Shown: positions 27,429-36,703, counted from the first letter of the stretch. The stretch is DNA of 64,000 nucleotides from Flavobacteriales bacterium UBA4466 (GCA_905182335.1 CAJJBE010000002.1:473501-537500), one strand, 5' to 3'. The notes: generated from the letters alone by a model not told the origin. Made by a program: numbers and translations.

Positions 27429-28861
27429 GGATAAATGGCTACCCATTCATAGTATCTTTCAGTAACTTCTCTAACATAGTTATATGTAGTACGACTTCTT
27501 ATTATACCGTGGCGAACAACGTCATCTTGATAATATTCTTGTTTTGATAGATTTAATAACATCTTCTCAACATTATCATCCCATTTAAAATGGTTTAACC
27601 CATGTTTTTTTGCTAAGCGTTGAGCGTCTAGGATATGACCGCGTCCAGCATTGTAAGATGCCATAGAGAATTTTTTCCTTTGAAAGTCATCAGGTATTTC
27701 TTTCCAAAATTTTTCATCTGCTGCAAGTTTCTTCCCTCCTCCCATAATTTGGATCTCTGGTGGTGAGTCAGGAAAAACCCCATAAGTTGGACCTGTATTA
27801 GGCATGAATTGCATCATGCCATAAGCTCCACCAAATGAAAGAGCATTAGGATTGAATTTAGACTCTTGATAAGCTAAGGCTGCAATCAATCTCCAATCCC
27901 ATCCCGACTTTTCCGATGCTCTTTTGAATATAGCATCATAAGATGAAATTGAAGAGCCATTAAGTCTTGAGAAATCATGTTGCCTTTTTATTGCTACATG
28001 AGGTAGTTCAAAATATTTTCGCGTAATATATTTATATGTAGATCGCTGCATGAAATCATTAAGCCATTCATCTAACTTTATTTTTAGTAACGGACTAGAT
28101 TTGCGTATTCCAAAAGCTAACTTTTGTTTTACAGACAATTTTAAACCGGTATAAAGATTATTAAAAAACTGCTCGTTAACTTGAGCTACATTTTTTTCTG
28201 TCACAGTATAATCTAACACGCCATCTGCAACCATTTCAATTAACTCTTCCCCACTAATAGTCCCTTCTAATCCTTCGATATTAATAGTATCTCCAATTTC
28301 TTCTTGTAAATGAAGTAATCGTTGGTGGTAGCTAGATTCTCCCCATACAGTAACAGTTTTTTTAGCAAGTTGTATAGGCTCGGTAATCATTTTAGCCATC
28401 CATTCCTCTTCTTTCATCTTTTCCCAACCGTCAGGTTTACGTTGAACAAGAACTTGCTCTGATTGCATAAAAGGTGTCGAAAAGTGAATCAATTTCTTTC
28501 TTTCTCTATTCACTGTGTAGTTACAGGCTATTATATCACCCTGTCCTGAATTAAGCATTATAATCAAGCTATCCAAGTTGTGAACAACCTTAATCTCTAG
28601 CTCTATACCAAGATCTTCCACGAAAAGTTTCAAAAGCTCATATTCAAATCCCATTTGCTTGCCTTTATACATAAAGTAAGAAGTGGTACTATTTTCAGCC
28701 AGAACAGTTAGTTTACCTTTTTGCATAATTTCAGGTAAATCTAATTCTATTTCTGGTCGAATGAATTCATCAGCATCATCAGATTCTTCTGTATTGCAAC
28801 TATACATTGTGAAAACAATGAAAGCAATTGGTAATATAAATATATATTTTAATATATTCAT
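27425..28861 (-). CDS. MltF-like lytic murein transglycosylase lipoprotein
   Basis: 478 residues. N-terminal lipoprotein signal with lipobox ending YSC at about residue 22. Residues ~45-270 form a solute-binding-protein-3 domain (LTVLAENSTTSYFMYKG, FEYELLKLF, VNRERKKLIHFSTPFM); residues ~300-450 are an SLT domain with catalytic Glu in AYQESKFNPNALS, then GAYGMMQFMP and ASYNAGRGHILDA. Cleaves peptidoglycan to 1,6-anhydromuropeptides, here from the periplasmic face of a membrane. Its TGA shares ATGA with the presumed miaA start. Confidence 0.92.
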   Translation of the reverse strand: MNILKYIFILPIAFIVFTMYSCNTEESDDADEFIRPEIELDLPEIMQKGKLTVLAENSTTSYFMYKGKQMGFEYELLKLFVEDLGIELEIKVVHNLDSLIIMLNSGQGDIIACNYTVNRERKKLIHFSTPFMQSEQVLVQRKPDGWEKMKEEEWMAKMITEPIQLAKKTVTVWGESSYHQRLLHLQEEIGDTINIEGLEGTISGEELIEMVADGVLDYTVTEKNVAQVNEQFFNNLYTGLKLSVKQKLAFGIRKSSPLLKIKLDEWLNDFMQRSTYKYITRKYFELPHVAIKRQHDFSRLNGSSISSYDAIFKRASEKSGWDWRLIAALAYQESKFNPNALSFGGAYGMMQFMPNTGPTYGVFPDSPPEIQIMGGGKKLAADEKFWKEIPDDFQRKKFSMASYNAGRGHILDAQRLAKKHGLNHFKWDDNVEKMLLNLSKQEYYQDDVVRHGIIRSRTTYNYVREVTERYYEWVAIYP

Positions 28862-28978
28862 TATCGATTTATTATCGTTTCGTTTATTAAAGTAGGCTTT
28901 TTTTAATGAAAAATATGTCTAATCAGAAAAGTAAAGGGGGCCTAATAAACTCATTATTGAGTCTACTGATTTAAATAG

Positions 28979-29012
28979 AAAAAAAATCCCGAAGTAATTC
29001 GGGATTTTTTTT
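28979..29012 (-). terminator. rho-independent terminator after the DUF2795 gene
   Basis: A 15-bp perfect inverted repeat around loop GTAA: ATCCCGAA (28986-28993) pairs with TTCGGGAT (28998-29005), flanked by A and T runs on the two sides. It works on paper in both directions and overlaps the TAA stop of the minus-strand gene at 29011. Confidence 0.88.
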
Positions 29013-29232
29013 AATATTCGTCTTCGTTGAAAAGGAAGTCTTCTCTAGAGGGATAGTCTGGCCATATCTCTTCGATATTTTCGTAAGTTTCTCCTTCATC
29101 TTCTAACGCTTGAAGATTTTCAACAACCTCCAATGGAGCACCAGTTCTAATTGCGAAATCTACCAACTCGTCTTTTGCCGCTGGCCACGGCGCATCTTCT
29201 AAATAGGATGCTAATTCTAATGTCCAGTACAT
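29011..29232 (-). CDS. DUF2795 family small protein
   Basis: 73 residues, acidic. The family pattern is visible: MYWTLELASYLEDAPWPAAKDELVDFA, then a short helix and PDYPSREDF. Such proteins are soluble and of unknown function, widely conserved in Bacteroidota at this length. It is a single-gene unit with its own promoter box at 29270 and a strong terminator overlapping its stop codon. Confidence 0.85.
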   Translation of the reverse strand: MYWTLELASYLEDAPWPAAKDELVDFAIRTGAPLEVVENLQALEDEGETYENIEEIWPDYPSREDFLFNEDEY

Positions 29233-29269
29233 ATCTTTAGTTTAATAATAAAAAACTTTGTGATTTCCG

Positions 29270-29277
29270 CAAAATTA
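29270..29277 (-). promoter_or_regulatory. -7 box TAATTTTG for the DUF2795 gene
   Basis: Reverse-strand TAnnTTTG match 37 bases upstream of the ATG at 29232. Confidence 0.45.
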
Positions 29278-29345
29278 ATTTTAATTTGAAAGAAACCAAA
29301 TTTTATTTAGAAAAGTTTTGAAATGAATCAAATTAATTAACAGAA

Positions 29346-29894
29346 TTACATTCTCGGCTTCCAAGGTTGTTCTTTTGCGTTTAGATCTTTTGTCAATTTA
29401 CGCCCTAATACAAAAAGATAATCACTTAATCTATTTACGTAGGAAAGAACCAGTGGGGAAACCACATCGCTTAAACTTAGTTCAGTAATAACCCTCTCAG
29501 ACCTTCTGCAAACACAGCGTGCAATATGTGTATAAGAAACAGTTGTGTGTCCACCGGGAAGGACGAAACTTGTCATAGAGTCCAGTGATGAGTCCATTTC
29601 ATCAATCCAATTTTCAAGGCTAGTAATGTCTCCTTCTTTCAATTCAGGGAGTTTCATTGTTGATTTTTCAGGATCAGCAGCGAGTAATGAACCAAGTGTA
29701 AATAAACGATCTTGTATTTCTATTAGCTGGTCGATATATTTCGGGGCAATATCTTGATCCCGAATTAGTCCGATAAAAGAATTTAATTCGTCAATTGTAC
29801 CGTAAGCTTCAATGCGTAAAGAGTTTTTCGGTATTCGAGTTCCCCCAATAAGCTGTGTTGTTCCTTTGTCTCCTTTTTTTGTATATACCTTCAT
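29346..29894 (-). CDS. cob(I)alamin adenosyltransferase, PduO/MMAB type
   Basis: 182 residues. The ATP-binding N-terminus KVYTKKGDKGTTQLIGGTR is diagnostic, followed by RIEAYGTIDELNSFIG and the C-terminal RRSERV and YVNRLSDYLFVLGR segments. It transfers adenosyl from ATP to cob(I)alamin to make coenzyme B12. Its ATG overlaps the stop of the cyclase gene by four bases (ATGA), so the two are probably translated together. No cobalamin riboswitch is visible because the gene is internal to an operon. A B12-binding-type MerR regulator lies at 43272. Confidence 0.93.
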   Translation of the reverse strand: MKVYTKKGDKGTTQLIGGTRIPKNSLRIEAYGTIDELNSFIGLIRDQDIAPKYIDQLIEIQDRLFTLGSLLAADPEKSTMKLPELKEGDITSLENWIDEMDSSLDSMTSFVLPGGHTTVSYTHIARCVCRRSERVITELSLSDVVSPLVLSYVNRLSDYLFVLGRKLTKDLNAKEQPWKPRM

Positions 29895-31588
29895 TTTTCT
29901 TTTGATTTCAGATTTTCTAGTTTTCTTTTTAAGTCATTAATACGAACGAACTTACCATGGTTCCGTATGTTTTTAGCAGAAACAGTGAAGTATTTATGAA
30001 TGTTTTCTAGGAAATTTAATTGGTAATTCAACCATTCTATTTCTGACATTTTAGTCCCGTAATCCGAAAGCTCTTGGCGTAATTTTTTTACTATTACATG
30101 GTAGTCAGGTCGTCCTAGATAATCATAATCTGCATCAACCATTATTTTTTCTAGAAGAGTTTGAGGTATTATTTTATGCTTTGTAGCGTTAATAGAATCA
30201 CAGATGATTTTAATTTGGTTCTCAGAATAACCGAATTTTGGCAGAGTTGCCTCTACCATGGAAATAGCAAAATCTTCATTGTTATCATATTTTAAAATAA
30301 AACCTGAATCATGATAAAGTGCAGCCGTTCGAACTAGGCACATTTCTTCACTCGTAACCCCTTCTAGTTTAGCGTATCGTATTGCCGCGTTCTCTACATT
30401 CAACGTGTGTGGGATGTCATGATAAAGCATATTTTCTGGAAGTAACGATTTCAAATGATTTAGAATCCAGTTTCGCATAAGGTCAAAATCCATTGATTCT
30501 AAACCACATTGAATACGTAATTTACTGTCAGGTATATGCCCTTCTTTATACATTGAGCTTTCCGGTGTAATCGAATCTAAATAGAACATTTCAACAGACC
30601 CACCGCGTTTTTTTAAATCGATTTTCCCTCTAGGAGTAGTTAAGAAATAGTTTTTAATTTCTTTATGAATAGATTTGGTGATAGTGATACTTCCACTTTT
30701 TGTGCCTGATTCTGCGCGGGCCGCCACATTAACTGTGTCTCCCCAAACATCAAAGCTATATTTTGTAGAGCCTACAATTCCTGCAACTAGTGGCCCCATG
30801 TGCAGGCCTATTCTAATTTCCCAGAAATCACGTTTTAAAGCAATGGCAACATCTCTTTCGTTTCTCATAAAATCCCGGATTTCAATTGCGGCCAAACATC
30901 CTCTAATTGCAGGCTCAGGGTCATCTTCTGTAACGCCTGAAAGTGCCATGTAGGCATCTCCAATAGTTTTAATTTTTTCGAGATTATATTTCAATATAAT
31001 TTCATCGAACTTCGAAAAGTACTTTTCTAATTGTTGAATTAGAAAAAGTGGTTTGGAAGATTTAGCTTTCAGCGAGAAGTCTACAAAATCGGTAAACAAT
31101 ACAACACCATTTTCAACTCTTTTTGGTGAGAACTTACCACCTGTAGAGAGCTCTTTTAGTACGGCTTCAGGGAAGATGTTACTTAATAGTTCTCCAATAC
31201 GCTGGTCTTTATAATAAAGCGTTTTAAAAACTTCAATCTTACTTTTAATTAGATTTGGATTGAAAGGGAATGGAATGTAATCAACAGCTCCGGCTTGCAT
31301 TCCCTTGTATAACTTTAATTCAGTAGTTGTTCTATTTGAAATTAAGATTATGTAGTTATTTTTGAGTCTACTTTTAATCTTTAATTCTTTGATAATGCTA
31401 TTACCAGAATAGGTGCTTTCAATATCTAATATAATAATACCAACTTCTTTTTTTTGAATTATTTTCAGTGCTTTTTCAATGCTGCTGGTCATTAAGACAT
31501 TATTTCCTCCTCCAGAAAGAATTTCTTTTAATCCAATTCGAATAATTTCTTCCGGGTGAACAACTAGAATATTGATGAACCTTTCCAT
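29891..31588 (-). CDS. receiver - class III adenylate cyclase - HD domain protein
   Basis: 565 residues in three parts. Residues 1-125 are receiver-like with acceptor D55 (IIILDIES), but the usual acidic pair reads HPEE and the conserved Lys is replaced (YIPFPFN). Residues ~155-340 are a class III cyclase: metal Asps D167 and D211, adenine-selecting K207 (EKIKTIGDAYM) and D280 (FDVWGDTVNVAAR), transition-state N287 and R291, all consistent with cAMP production. Residues ~385-540 carry an HD phosphohydrolase-like pattern (H394, H426-D427, DADYDY near 485). Its gene abuts ispH upstream and overlaps the cobalamin adenosyltransferase. Confidence 0.88.
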   Translation of the reverse strand: MERFINILVVHPEEIIRIGLKEILSGGGNNVLMTSSIEKALKIIQKKEVGIIILDIESTYSGNSIIKELKIKSRLKNNYIILISNRTTTELKLYKGMQAGAVDYIPFPFNPNLIKSKIEVFKTLYYKDQRIGELLSNIFPEAVLKELSTGGKFSPKRVENGVVLFTDFVDFSLKAKSSKPLFLIQQLEKYFSKFDEIILKYNLEKIKTIGDAYMALSGVTEDDPEPAIRGCLAAIEIRDFMRNERDVAIALKRDFWEIRIGLHMGPLVAGIVGSTKYSFDVWGDTVNVAARAESGTKSGSITITKSIHKEIKNYFLTTPRGKIDLKKRGGSVEMFYLDSITPESSMYKEGHIPDSKLRIQCGLESMDFDLMRNWILNHLKSLLPENMLYHDIPHTLNVENAAIRYAKLEGVTSEEMCLVRTAALYHDSGFILKYDNNEDFAISMVEATLPKFGYSENQIKIICDSINATKHKIIPQTLLEKIMVDADYDYLGRPDYHVIVKKLRQELSDYGTKMSEIEWLNYQLNFLENIHKYFTVSAKNIRNHGKFVRINDLKRKLENLKSKEK

Positions 31589-32800
31589 CTATAATTTAAT
31601 ATTATTCGGGTTGTATTTAATCTCCATAAGATTCAGGACCTTTTTTATGACATTATCTACAATAGCGTCAGGACATGAAGCACCTGAGGTAATTATGATT
31701 TTTAATTCACTATTCTCTCCGAGGAAATCATTTAATTTTATAATTTCTTTCGAATGAATATCGAAGGATTTAATCTTGTTTTTAGCCAATATTTCACCCT
31801 CATTTTTAATAAAGAATGTTTTGAATTTTGGCTCGAGTAATTCTACTAAATGTGAGGTGTTACTGCTGTTGTATCCACCTACAACAATTGCTAGGTCTGC
31901 TTTTAAATTCAGTAATCCCAATGTTGCTGATTGATTGTCATTTGTTGCGTAACATAAAGTGTCTCTTGTTTCTGCGAAATGGCTTTTAATTTGTCTTTCT
32001 CCAAATTTTGTAATCATAGTTGTGCAAAGGAATCCAGCTATTTCTTCCGTTTCCCCGGCCAACATTGTTGTTTGATTTACAACCCCAATTTTATTTAAAT
32101 CTACTTCAGGACTAAAGTTGTCTGAATATTTCCCTTTGAAATAGTTATTGAAATCTTCCGTTGAATGTTTGCCCAGTATGTAATTGGAAAGAAATATTGT
32201 TTCCTCCATGTTCTTTATAATAAGGGAAGGGGCATTTTGTTTACTATGTGAAAAAGTCGCTTTAGTTTCCTCATGGTTGTGTTTCCCATGAATAATAATC
32301 GTATGGTTTCTTTTACCAAGTTTTTCAGAGCGATTCCAAACTTTTTCTACAAAAGGACAAGTTGTGTTATAGGTTTGAGTATTAATACCTTTTTCGAATA
32401 ATAAATCACGAATCTCTGTTGTTGTTCCAAATGCAGGGATAATAACGATATCTTCTTGCATAATTTCATTCCAGGGGATAAGTTGTGTACCATCGGTATC
32501 TTGAATGAATCTTACACCTTGACTTAATAGATCTTGATTTACATCTGGGTTATGGATCATTTGGCTAATCAAGAATATACGCTTATCTGGGTTTTCTTGA
32601 ATGGCATTATAAGACTTCTCAATCGCATTTTCAACACCATAGCAAAAGCCAAAATGTCGACTAATAATGAACTCGACATTTTCAAATTTAAGTAAAGTAG
32701 GAGAGAAATCCTTTTTTCTAGGGTCTTCCAATTTACGTTTAGCTTTAACTTTGCTAATAATTGGGGATTTATAATACTCCGGTATCTCGAATTTTTTCAT
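31589..32800 (-). CDS. ispH: 4-hydroxy-3-methylbut-2-enyl diphosphate reductase
   Basis: 403 residues from the ATG at 32800; an upstream in-frame extension of 27 residues looks non-coding. The three iron-sulfur cysteines are in GFCYGVENAI (C53), TTCPFVEKVW and SGASCPDAIV. It reduces HMBPP to IPP and DMAPP in the MEP isoprenoid pathway, which supplies the DMAPP used by MiaA. About 45 residues precede the catalytic core, longer than the E. coli enzyme but usual for Bacteroidota. It directly precedes the cyclase gene with no gap. Confidence 0.93.
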   Translation of the reverse strand: MKKFEIPEYYKSPIISKVKAKRKLEDPRKKDFSPTLLKFENVEFIISRHFGFCYGVENAIEKSYNAIQENPDKRIFLISQMIHNPDVNQDLLSQGVRFIQDTDGTQLIPWNEIMQEDIVIIPAFGTTTEIRDLLFEKGINTQTYNTTCPFVEKVWNRSEKLGKRNHTIIIHGKHNHEETKATFSHSKQNAPSLIIKNMEETIFLSNYILGKHSTEDFNNYFKGKYSDNFSPEVDLNKIGVVNQTTMLAGETEEIAGFLCTTMITKFGERQIKSHFAETRDTLCYATNDNQSATLGLLNLKADLAIVVGGYNSSNTSHLVELLEPKFKTFFIKNEGEILAKNKIKSFDIHSKEIIKLNDFLGENSELKIIITSGASCPDAIVDNVIKKVLNLMEIKYNPNNIKL

Positions 32801-32941
32801 CAATATAAAAATAATAAAAACGGAGGTGTTATCAGTATTAATAACGTTAAATGAATAAAAAAAAGCCAGTGGGTTTATCAATGTGCTTTTAATTGAATTG
32901 AAATATGTAATTCAGTTGGAGATTTTGTCTTTTCAGTAAGA

Positions 32942-32981
32942 AGTGAAATAAAAGAGATTATATAATTCCTTTTATTTCACT
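32942..32981 (-). terminator. long inverted repeat spanning the glmM stop
   Basis: AGTGAAATAAAAG (32942-32954) pairs perfectly with CTTTTATTTCACT (32969-32981), and the loop itself contains the palindrome ATTATATAAT. It straddles the glmM stop codon. It could be a terminator or an RNA processing hairpin; no strong T run follows on the minus strand. Confidence 0.5.
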
Positions 32982-34343
32982 AATAATACGTTCTGCGAGT
33001 GTATTTGCTGCTTCTGCAGACTTACTTTCAGAGTAAATCCTTATGATTGGTTCTGTGTTACTTTTACGTAAGTGAACCCATTCTTTTTCAATGTATATTT
33101 TCACACCATCTGTTCTATCTACCTCTTGACTAGCATATTTATCTGCCATCATTTTTAATAAGGCGTCAACATCAATTTCAGGTGTTAATTGAATTTTATT
33201 TTTAGAAATGGTATACGCTGGGTAACTATCTCTCAGTTCAGAAACAGTCATCTTCTTTTCTGCTAGTAATGATAAGAATAAAGCGATTCCAACCAATGAG
33301 TCTCTGCCATAATGAAGCTCAGGATAAATAATACCACCGTTTCCTTCACCGCCAATTACTGCATTCTCAGCTTTCATTTTACTTACAACATTCACTTCAC
33401 CAACGGCTGACGCGAAATATATTTGGCCAATAGCTTCAGTTATATCCCTTAAAGCTCTTGTTGAGGATAGGTTTGAAACCGTTGCGCCAGGTGTCTTAGA
33501 TAGCACATAGTCTGCTACAGCAACTAATGTATATTCTTCACCGAACATTGTCCCATCTTCACAAACAAGTGCAAGGCGATCAACGTCTGGATCCACCGTA
33601 ATTCCTATATCAGAGCCTAGTTCTTTGATCTTATTAGATAAATCTGTCAAATGTTCAGGTAAGGGTTCAGGGTTATGGGGGAAGTGTCCAGTTGGATCAC
33701 AGTATAGCTTTTCTATTTGTTTCACCCCAAGTGCCTCTAACATAGCAGGCACGAAAATTCCTCCAGTTGAATTTACTGCGTCAACAACAACAGAGAAGTT
33801 TGCTGCTTCAATTGCTACTTTATCTACAAGTGGTAAATTTAGAATTGCATCAATATGCTTTTTAAGATATGAATTATCATTTGTGATTGTTCCTAAATTA
33901 TCGACTTCAGCGTAATTAAAAGATTCAGCTTCTGCAATAGCAAGAACTTCTGCTCCATCATCACCAGAAATAAACTCACCTTTCTCATTTAAGAGTTTAA
34001 GAGCGTTCCATTGTTTTGGATTATGGCTTGCAGTTAAAATAATTCCCCCTTGTGCATTCTCTAAAGGAACAGCAATTTCAACTGTTGGAGTTGTGGATAA
34101 ACCTAAATTTATTACATCAATACCAAGACCAATTAGAGAAGAAGAAACAAGGTCTGAAATCATTTTACCTGAAATTCTAGCGTCTCTACCAATAACAACC
34201 TTTGATTTTATACTTCTATTACGAGCAATTAGCCAAGTTCCATAAGCCGAAGCAAATTTTACAGCATCTAGTGGGGTTAACCCTTCGTTTACTCTGCCAC
34301 CAATCGTTCCTCTAATTCCTGAAATTGATTTAATTAATGTCAT
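32958..34343 (-). CDS. glmM: phosphoglucosamine mutase
   Basis: 461 residues, phosphohexomutase family. Active serine in TASHNPKQWNALK (~residue 100), metal loop DPDVDRLALV (~residue 243), sugar loop GGEGNGGIIYP (~residue 325) and phosphate-binding RKSNTEPIIR near the end. The GEGNGG and RKSNTEP variants are those of the GlmM-like branch common in Bacteroidota. Converts glucosamine-6-phosphate to glucosamine-1-phosphate for UDP-GlcNAc. Its ATG overlaps the ribH stop by one base. Confidence 0.88.
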   Translation of the reverse strand: MTLIKSISGIRGTIGGRVNEGLTPLDAVKFASAYGTWLIARNRSIKSKVVIGRDARISGKMISDLVSSSLIGLGIDVINLGLSTTPTVEIAVPLENAQGGIILTASHNPKQWNALKLLNEKGEFISGDDGAEVLAIAEAESFNYAEVDNLGTITNDNSYLKKHIDAILNLPLVDKVAIEAANFSVVVDAVNSTGGIFVPAMLEALGVKQIEKLYCDPTGHFPHNPEPLPEHLTDLSNKIKELGSDIGITVDPDVDRLALVCEDGTMFGEEYTLVAVADYVLSKTPGATVSNLSSTRALRDITEAIGQIYFASAVGEVNVVSKMKAENAVIGGEGNGGIIYPELHYGRDSLVGIALFLSLLAEKKMTVSELRDSYPAYTISKNKIQLTPEIDVDALLKMMADKYASQEVDRTDGVKIYIEKEWVHLRKSNTEPIIRIYSESKSAEAANTLAERIISEIKGII

Positions 34344-34831
34344 TAGAATGATTTCTTAAGTCCAATCATTTTTAAACATGCCACAGCACACTCTATACCT
34401 TTGTTTCCGTGAATACCACCAGATCGATCTATAGATTGTTTTTCATTATTATCCGTAAGAAGGCAAAATGCAACTGGGGTGTTATATTTCAAATTAACAT
34501 CTTTGATTCCTTGTGTTGCACCATCACAAACAAAATCAAAGTGTTTAGTCTCTCCCTGGATTACAACCCCAATAGCAATAATTCCATCCACGTCACCTTT
34601 TTCACACATAAATTGACAGCCTAGCGGAAGTTCAAATGCACCAGGGACAAATCGGATGTCGATATTTTCTTCGTTAACACCATTATATAAAAGTGTTGTT
34701 TTAGCACCCTCCAAAAGATTTAAAGTAATGTTCTCATTCCATTCAGAAACAACAATGCCGATCTTAAAATCGGCACCGTTTGGAATAAATTCTGCGTTAT
34801 ATTCTGACAAGTTGCGATTTGCAGTAGCCAT
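34343..34831 (-). CDS. ribH: 6,7-dimethyl-8-ribityllumazine synthase
   Basis: 162 residues. Substrate-binding SEWNENITLNLLEGA, FVPGAFELPLG, IAIGVVIQGETKHFDFV with the catalytic His, and the C-terminal DRSGGIHGNKG are all present. It condenses the dihydroxybutanone phosphate and pyrimidine precursors in the penultimate step of riboflavin synthesis. It sits between the TPR gene (16 bases upstream) and glmM (one-base overlap) in an apparent operon. Confidence 0.96.
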   Translation of the reverse strand: MATANRNLSEYNAEFIPNGADFKIGIVVSEWNENITLNLLEGAKTTLLYNGVNEENIDIRFVPGAFELPLGCQFMCEKGDVDGIIAIGVVIQGETKHFDFVCDGATQGIKDVNLKYNTPVAFCLLTDNNEKQSIDRSGGIHGNKGIECAVACLKMIGLKKSF

Positions 34832-34847
34832 AGTATAGTATTTTTAA

Positions 34848-35489
34848 TTATTTCGTTTTTTTGTTCTTCGCTCTGGCAATGTATTTTTCAATTGATTTTT
34901 GAGAAGCGAATACAGTGTAATCATTTTTAATTGTTTGGTAAGCCTCAGTTGCTTTCTCGAAGTTCTTAGTTTCTTCAGCACAAAAGCCAGCTTTCATCAA
35001 ATATATTGGAGTAGTAAATTCATTATTGATCATAGTTGCAGCTTTCATATAGCTTGTATATGCTTTCTCATAGTTCCCCAGTTCAGAAAGACAATCACCT
35101 TGAAGTCCTTCAGTAAGAACAGAAACATATGTGTCAGAAACATCAACTCCTTTAAGTTCTTTCAAAGCCTCTTCAAACGAACCTTTAGCCATTAATTGGC
35201 GTGCATAAACGAATTGAGACACTTCGCCACCAATTTTACCATCATATTTATTGACCTGAACCTTTAATTCATCAATAGCTAGGGCTGTTGAGTCTTTAGA
35301 TGCATAACTTAAACCTGCCCAATAAAACTCTTTCGAGTTCTCATTTGCTGGTTTCCACATAAATTGGAGGTATATAAAGTATCCAAAGGCTAAAATAATT
35401 AGGCCTCCAACAATCATTGTGATCAAACGAACGTTCTTGTTTGACTTAAATTGTTCTTTAATTTTTTCTCCTGAAATATCTTCTAACAT
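34848..35489 (-). CDS. membrane-anchored TPR protein (YfgM-like)
   Basis: 213 residues. One transmembrane helix at about residues 23-45 (LITMIVGGLIILAFGYFIYL) follows a short charged cytoplasmic tail; the rest is TPR-like helices such as RQLMAKGSFEEALKEL, DCLSELGNYEKAYTSYMKA and CAEETKNFEKATEAYQTI. The layout resembles YfgM, a periplasmic chaperone partner of SecYEG, but similarity by eye is only architectural. It heads the ribH-glmM transcript and is divergent from recF, an arrangement I recall from other Bacteroidota. Confidence 0.8.
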   Translation of the reverse strand: MLEDISGEKIKEQFKSNKNVRLITMIVGGLIILAFGYFIYLQFMWKPANENSKEFYWAGLSYASKDSTALAIDELKVQVNKYDGKIGGEVSQFVYARQLMAKGSFEEALKELKGVDVSDTYVSVLTEGLQGDCLSELGNYEKAYTSYMKAATMINNEFTTPIYLMKAGFCAEETKNFEKATEAYQTIKNDYTVFASQKSIEKYIARAKNKKTK

Positions 35490-35508
35490 TGTTATACTTT
35501 TAGCGAAT

Positions 35509-35516
35509 CAAAAATA
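35509..35516 (-). promoter_or_regulatory. -7 box TATTTTTG for the TPR-ribH-glmM operon
   Basis: Reverse-strand TAnnTTTG match about 19 bases upstream of the ATG at 35489, within the 98-base divergent region shared with recF. Confidence 0.5.
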
Positions 35517-35574
35517 GGTTTTTTTTTGGATAAAAGAAGATTAAAAGAATAGAAAGAATTTAATCAAATTGAAT

Positions 35575-35582
35575 TAGCTTTG
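35575..35582 (+). promoter_or_regulatory. -7 box TAGCTTTG immediately ahead of recF
   Basis: TAnnTTTG match ending five bases before the recF ATG at 35588, the same tight spacing as at pyrR and the TatA/B gene. Predicts a leaderless or nearly leaderless recF mRNA. Confidence 0.5.
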
Positions 35583-35587
35583 TATTA

Positions 35588-36703
35588 ATGTATTTAGAAA
35601 GCCTTCATCTAATTAATTTTAAGAACTATATAGAGACGGAAGTGTCGCTTTCTTCCGGTATAAACTGTTTCGTTGGAATGAATGGTGCTGGAAAGACAAA
35701 TATTCTTGATGCGGTTCATTATCTGAGTATCTGCAAGTCATATATGAATGTTATTGATAGGCAAAACATTCGTTTTGACCAACCATTTTTTGTGATTCAA
35801 GGTAATTGGCTTAAAGACGATACAATAATTAATATTAATTGTGCAGTTAAGGCAGGAGCTAAAAAAGTTTTTCGAAGAAATAAGAAGGAGTACGAAAAAT
35901 TAGCGGATCATATTGGACAATTTCCGGCTGTAATGATTTCTCCATATGATCGGGATTTAATTTCTGAAGGAAGTGAGTTGCGCCGAAAGTGGATGGATGG
36001 TATTATTTCTCAATTTGACAGAAAATATTTGGAATCAATTCAACGGTATTCAAAAGTGTTGGTTCAGCGTAATGCTTTACTGAAAAACATGTCCGAACAC
36101 CGGCTGTTTGACCAGGAAGCTATAGATGTTTGGGATATTCAATTGGTAAGCTTAGGGAATGATATTTATAAACAACGAAATGCGTTCTTAGAAGAATTTA
36201 TCCCTGTCTTTCAAAAGCATTATAACGCTATTGGATCTGAAGAAGAAGAGGTACAGCTAATTTATCGTTCGCAACTGAATGAGGCGCGTTTTGAGGACTT
36301 GTTAAAGGAGTTTCAGCAGAAAGATGCATACACACGTTTTTCTAATGCCGGAACTCACAAAGACGATTTAATTTTTCAGATTAAAGGGCACCCAGTAAAA
36401 AAGTTTGGTTCACAAGGTCAGCAAAAGTCTTTTATTATAGCGTTGAGACTAGCTCAATACGAATGGCTCAAGAGTCATTTAGGGGTGTCTCCAGTACTCT
36501 TACTTGACGATATTTTTGATAAGTTAGATCAATCGCGTGTTGAGAAATTAATTACATTAGTTGCAAATAATTTCTTTGGACAAGTCTTGGTTACAGATAC
36601 CGATTTAGAGCGTGTTCAGACTGTGTTTTCTAGAAGTAACTTAGCAAACAAGGTGTTTGTGGTGTCTGAAGGAGAGATAAATGAATATAAAGGTGACTTA
36701 TGA
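35588..36703 (+). CDS. recF: DNA replication and repair protein RecF
   Basis: 371 residues, SMC-like ATPase. Walker A GMNGAGKTNILDAVHYLS near residue 30, signature FGSQGQQKSFIIALRLA near residue 278 and Walker B PVLLLDDIFDKLD near residue 303. LHLINFKNY at the start is characteristic. RecF helps load RecA on gapped DNA with RecO and RecR. Its TGA shares ATGA with the downstream DUF721 start. Confidence 0.96.
   Translation: MYLESLHLINFKNYIETEVSLSSGINCFVGMNGAGKTNILDAVHYLSICKSYMNVIDRQNIRFDQPFFVIQGNWLKDDTIININCAVKAGAKKVFRRNKKEYEKLADHIGQFPAVMISPYDRDLISEGSELRRKWMDGIISQFDRKYLESIQRYSKVLVQRNALLKNMSEHRLFDQEAIDVWDIQLVSLGNDIYKQRNAFLEEFIPVFQKHYNAIGSEEEEVQLIYRSQLNEARFEDLLKEFQQKDAYTRFSNAGTHKDDLIFQIKGHPVKKFGSQGQQKSFIIALRLAQYEWLKSHLGVSPVLLLDDIFDKLDQSRVEKLITLVANNFFGQVLVTDTDLERVQTVFSRSNLANKVFVVSEGEINEYKGDL

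Noticed and set aside
29895-29960. Cobalamin riboswitch ahead of the cobalamin adenosyltransferase gene
   Set aside because: The gene overlaps the upstream cyclase gene, so there is no leader; no B12-box-like sequence was seen.
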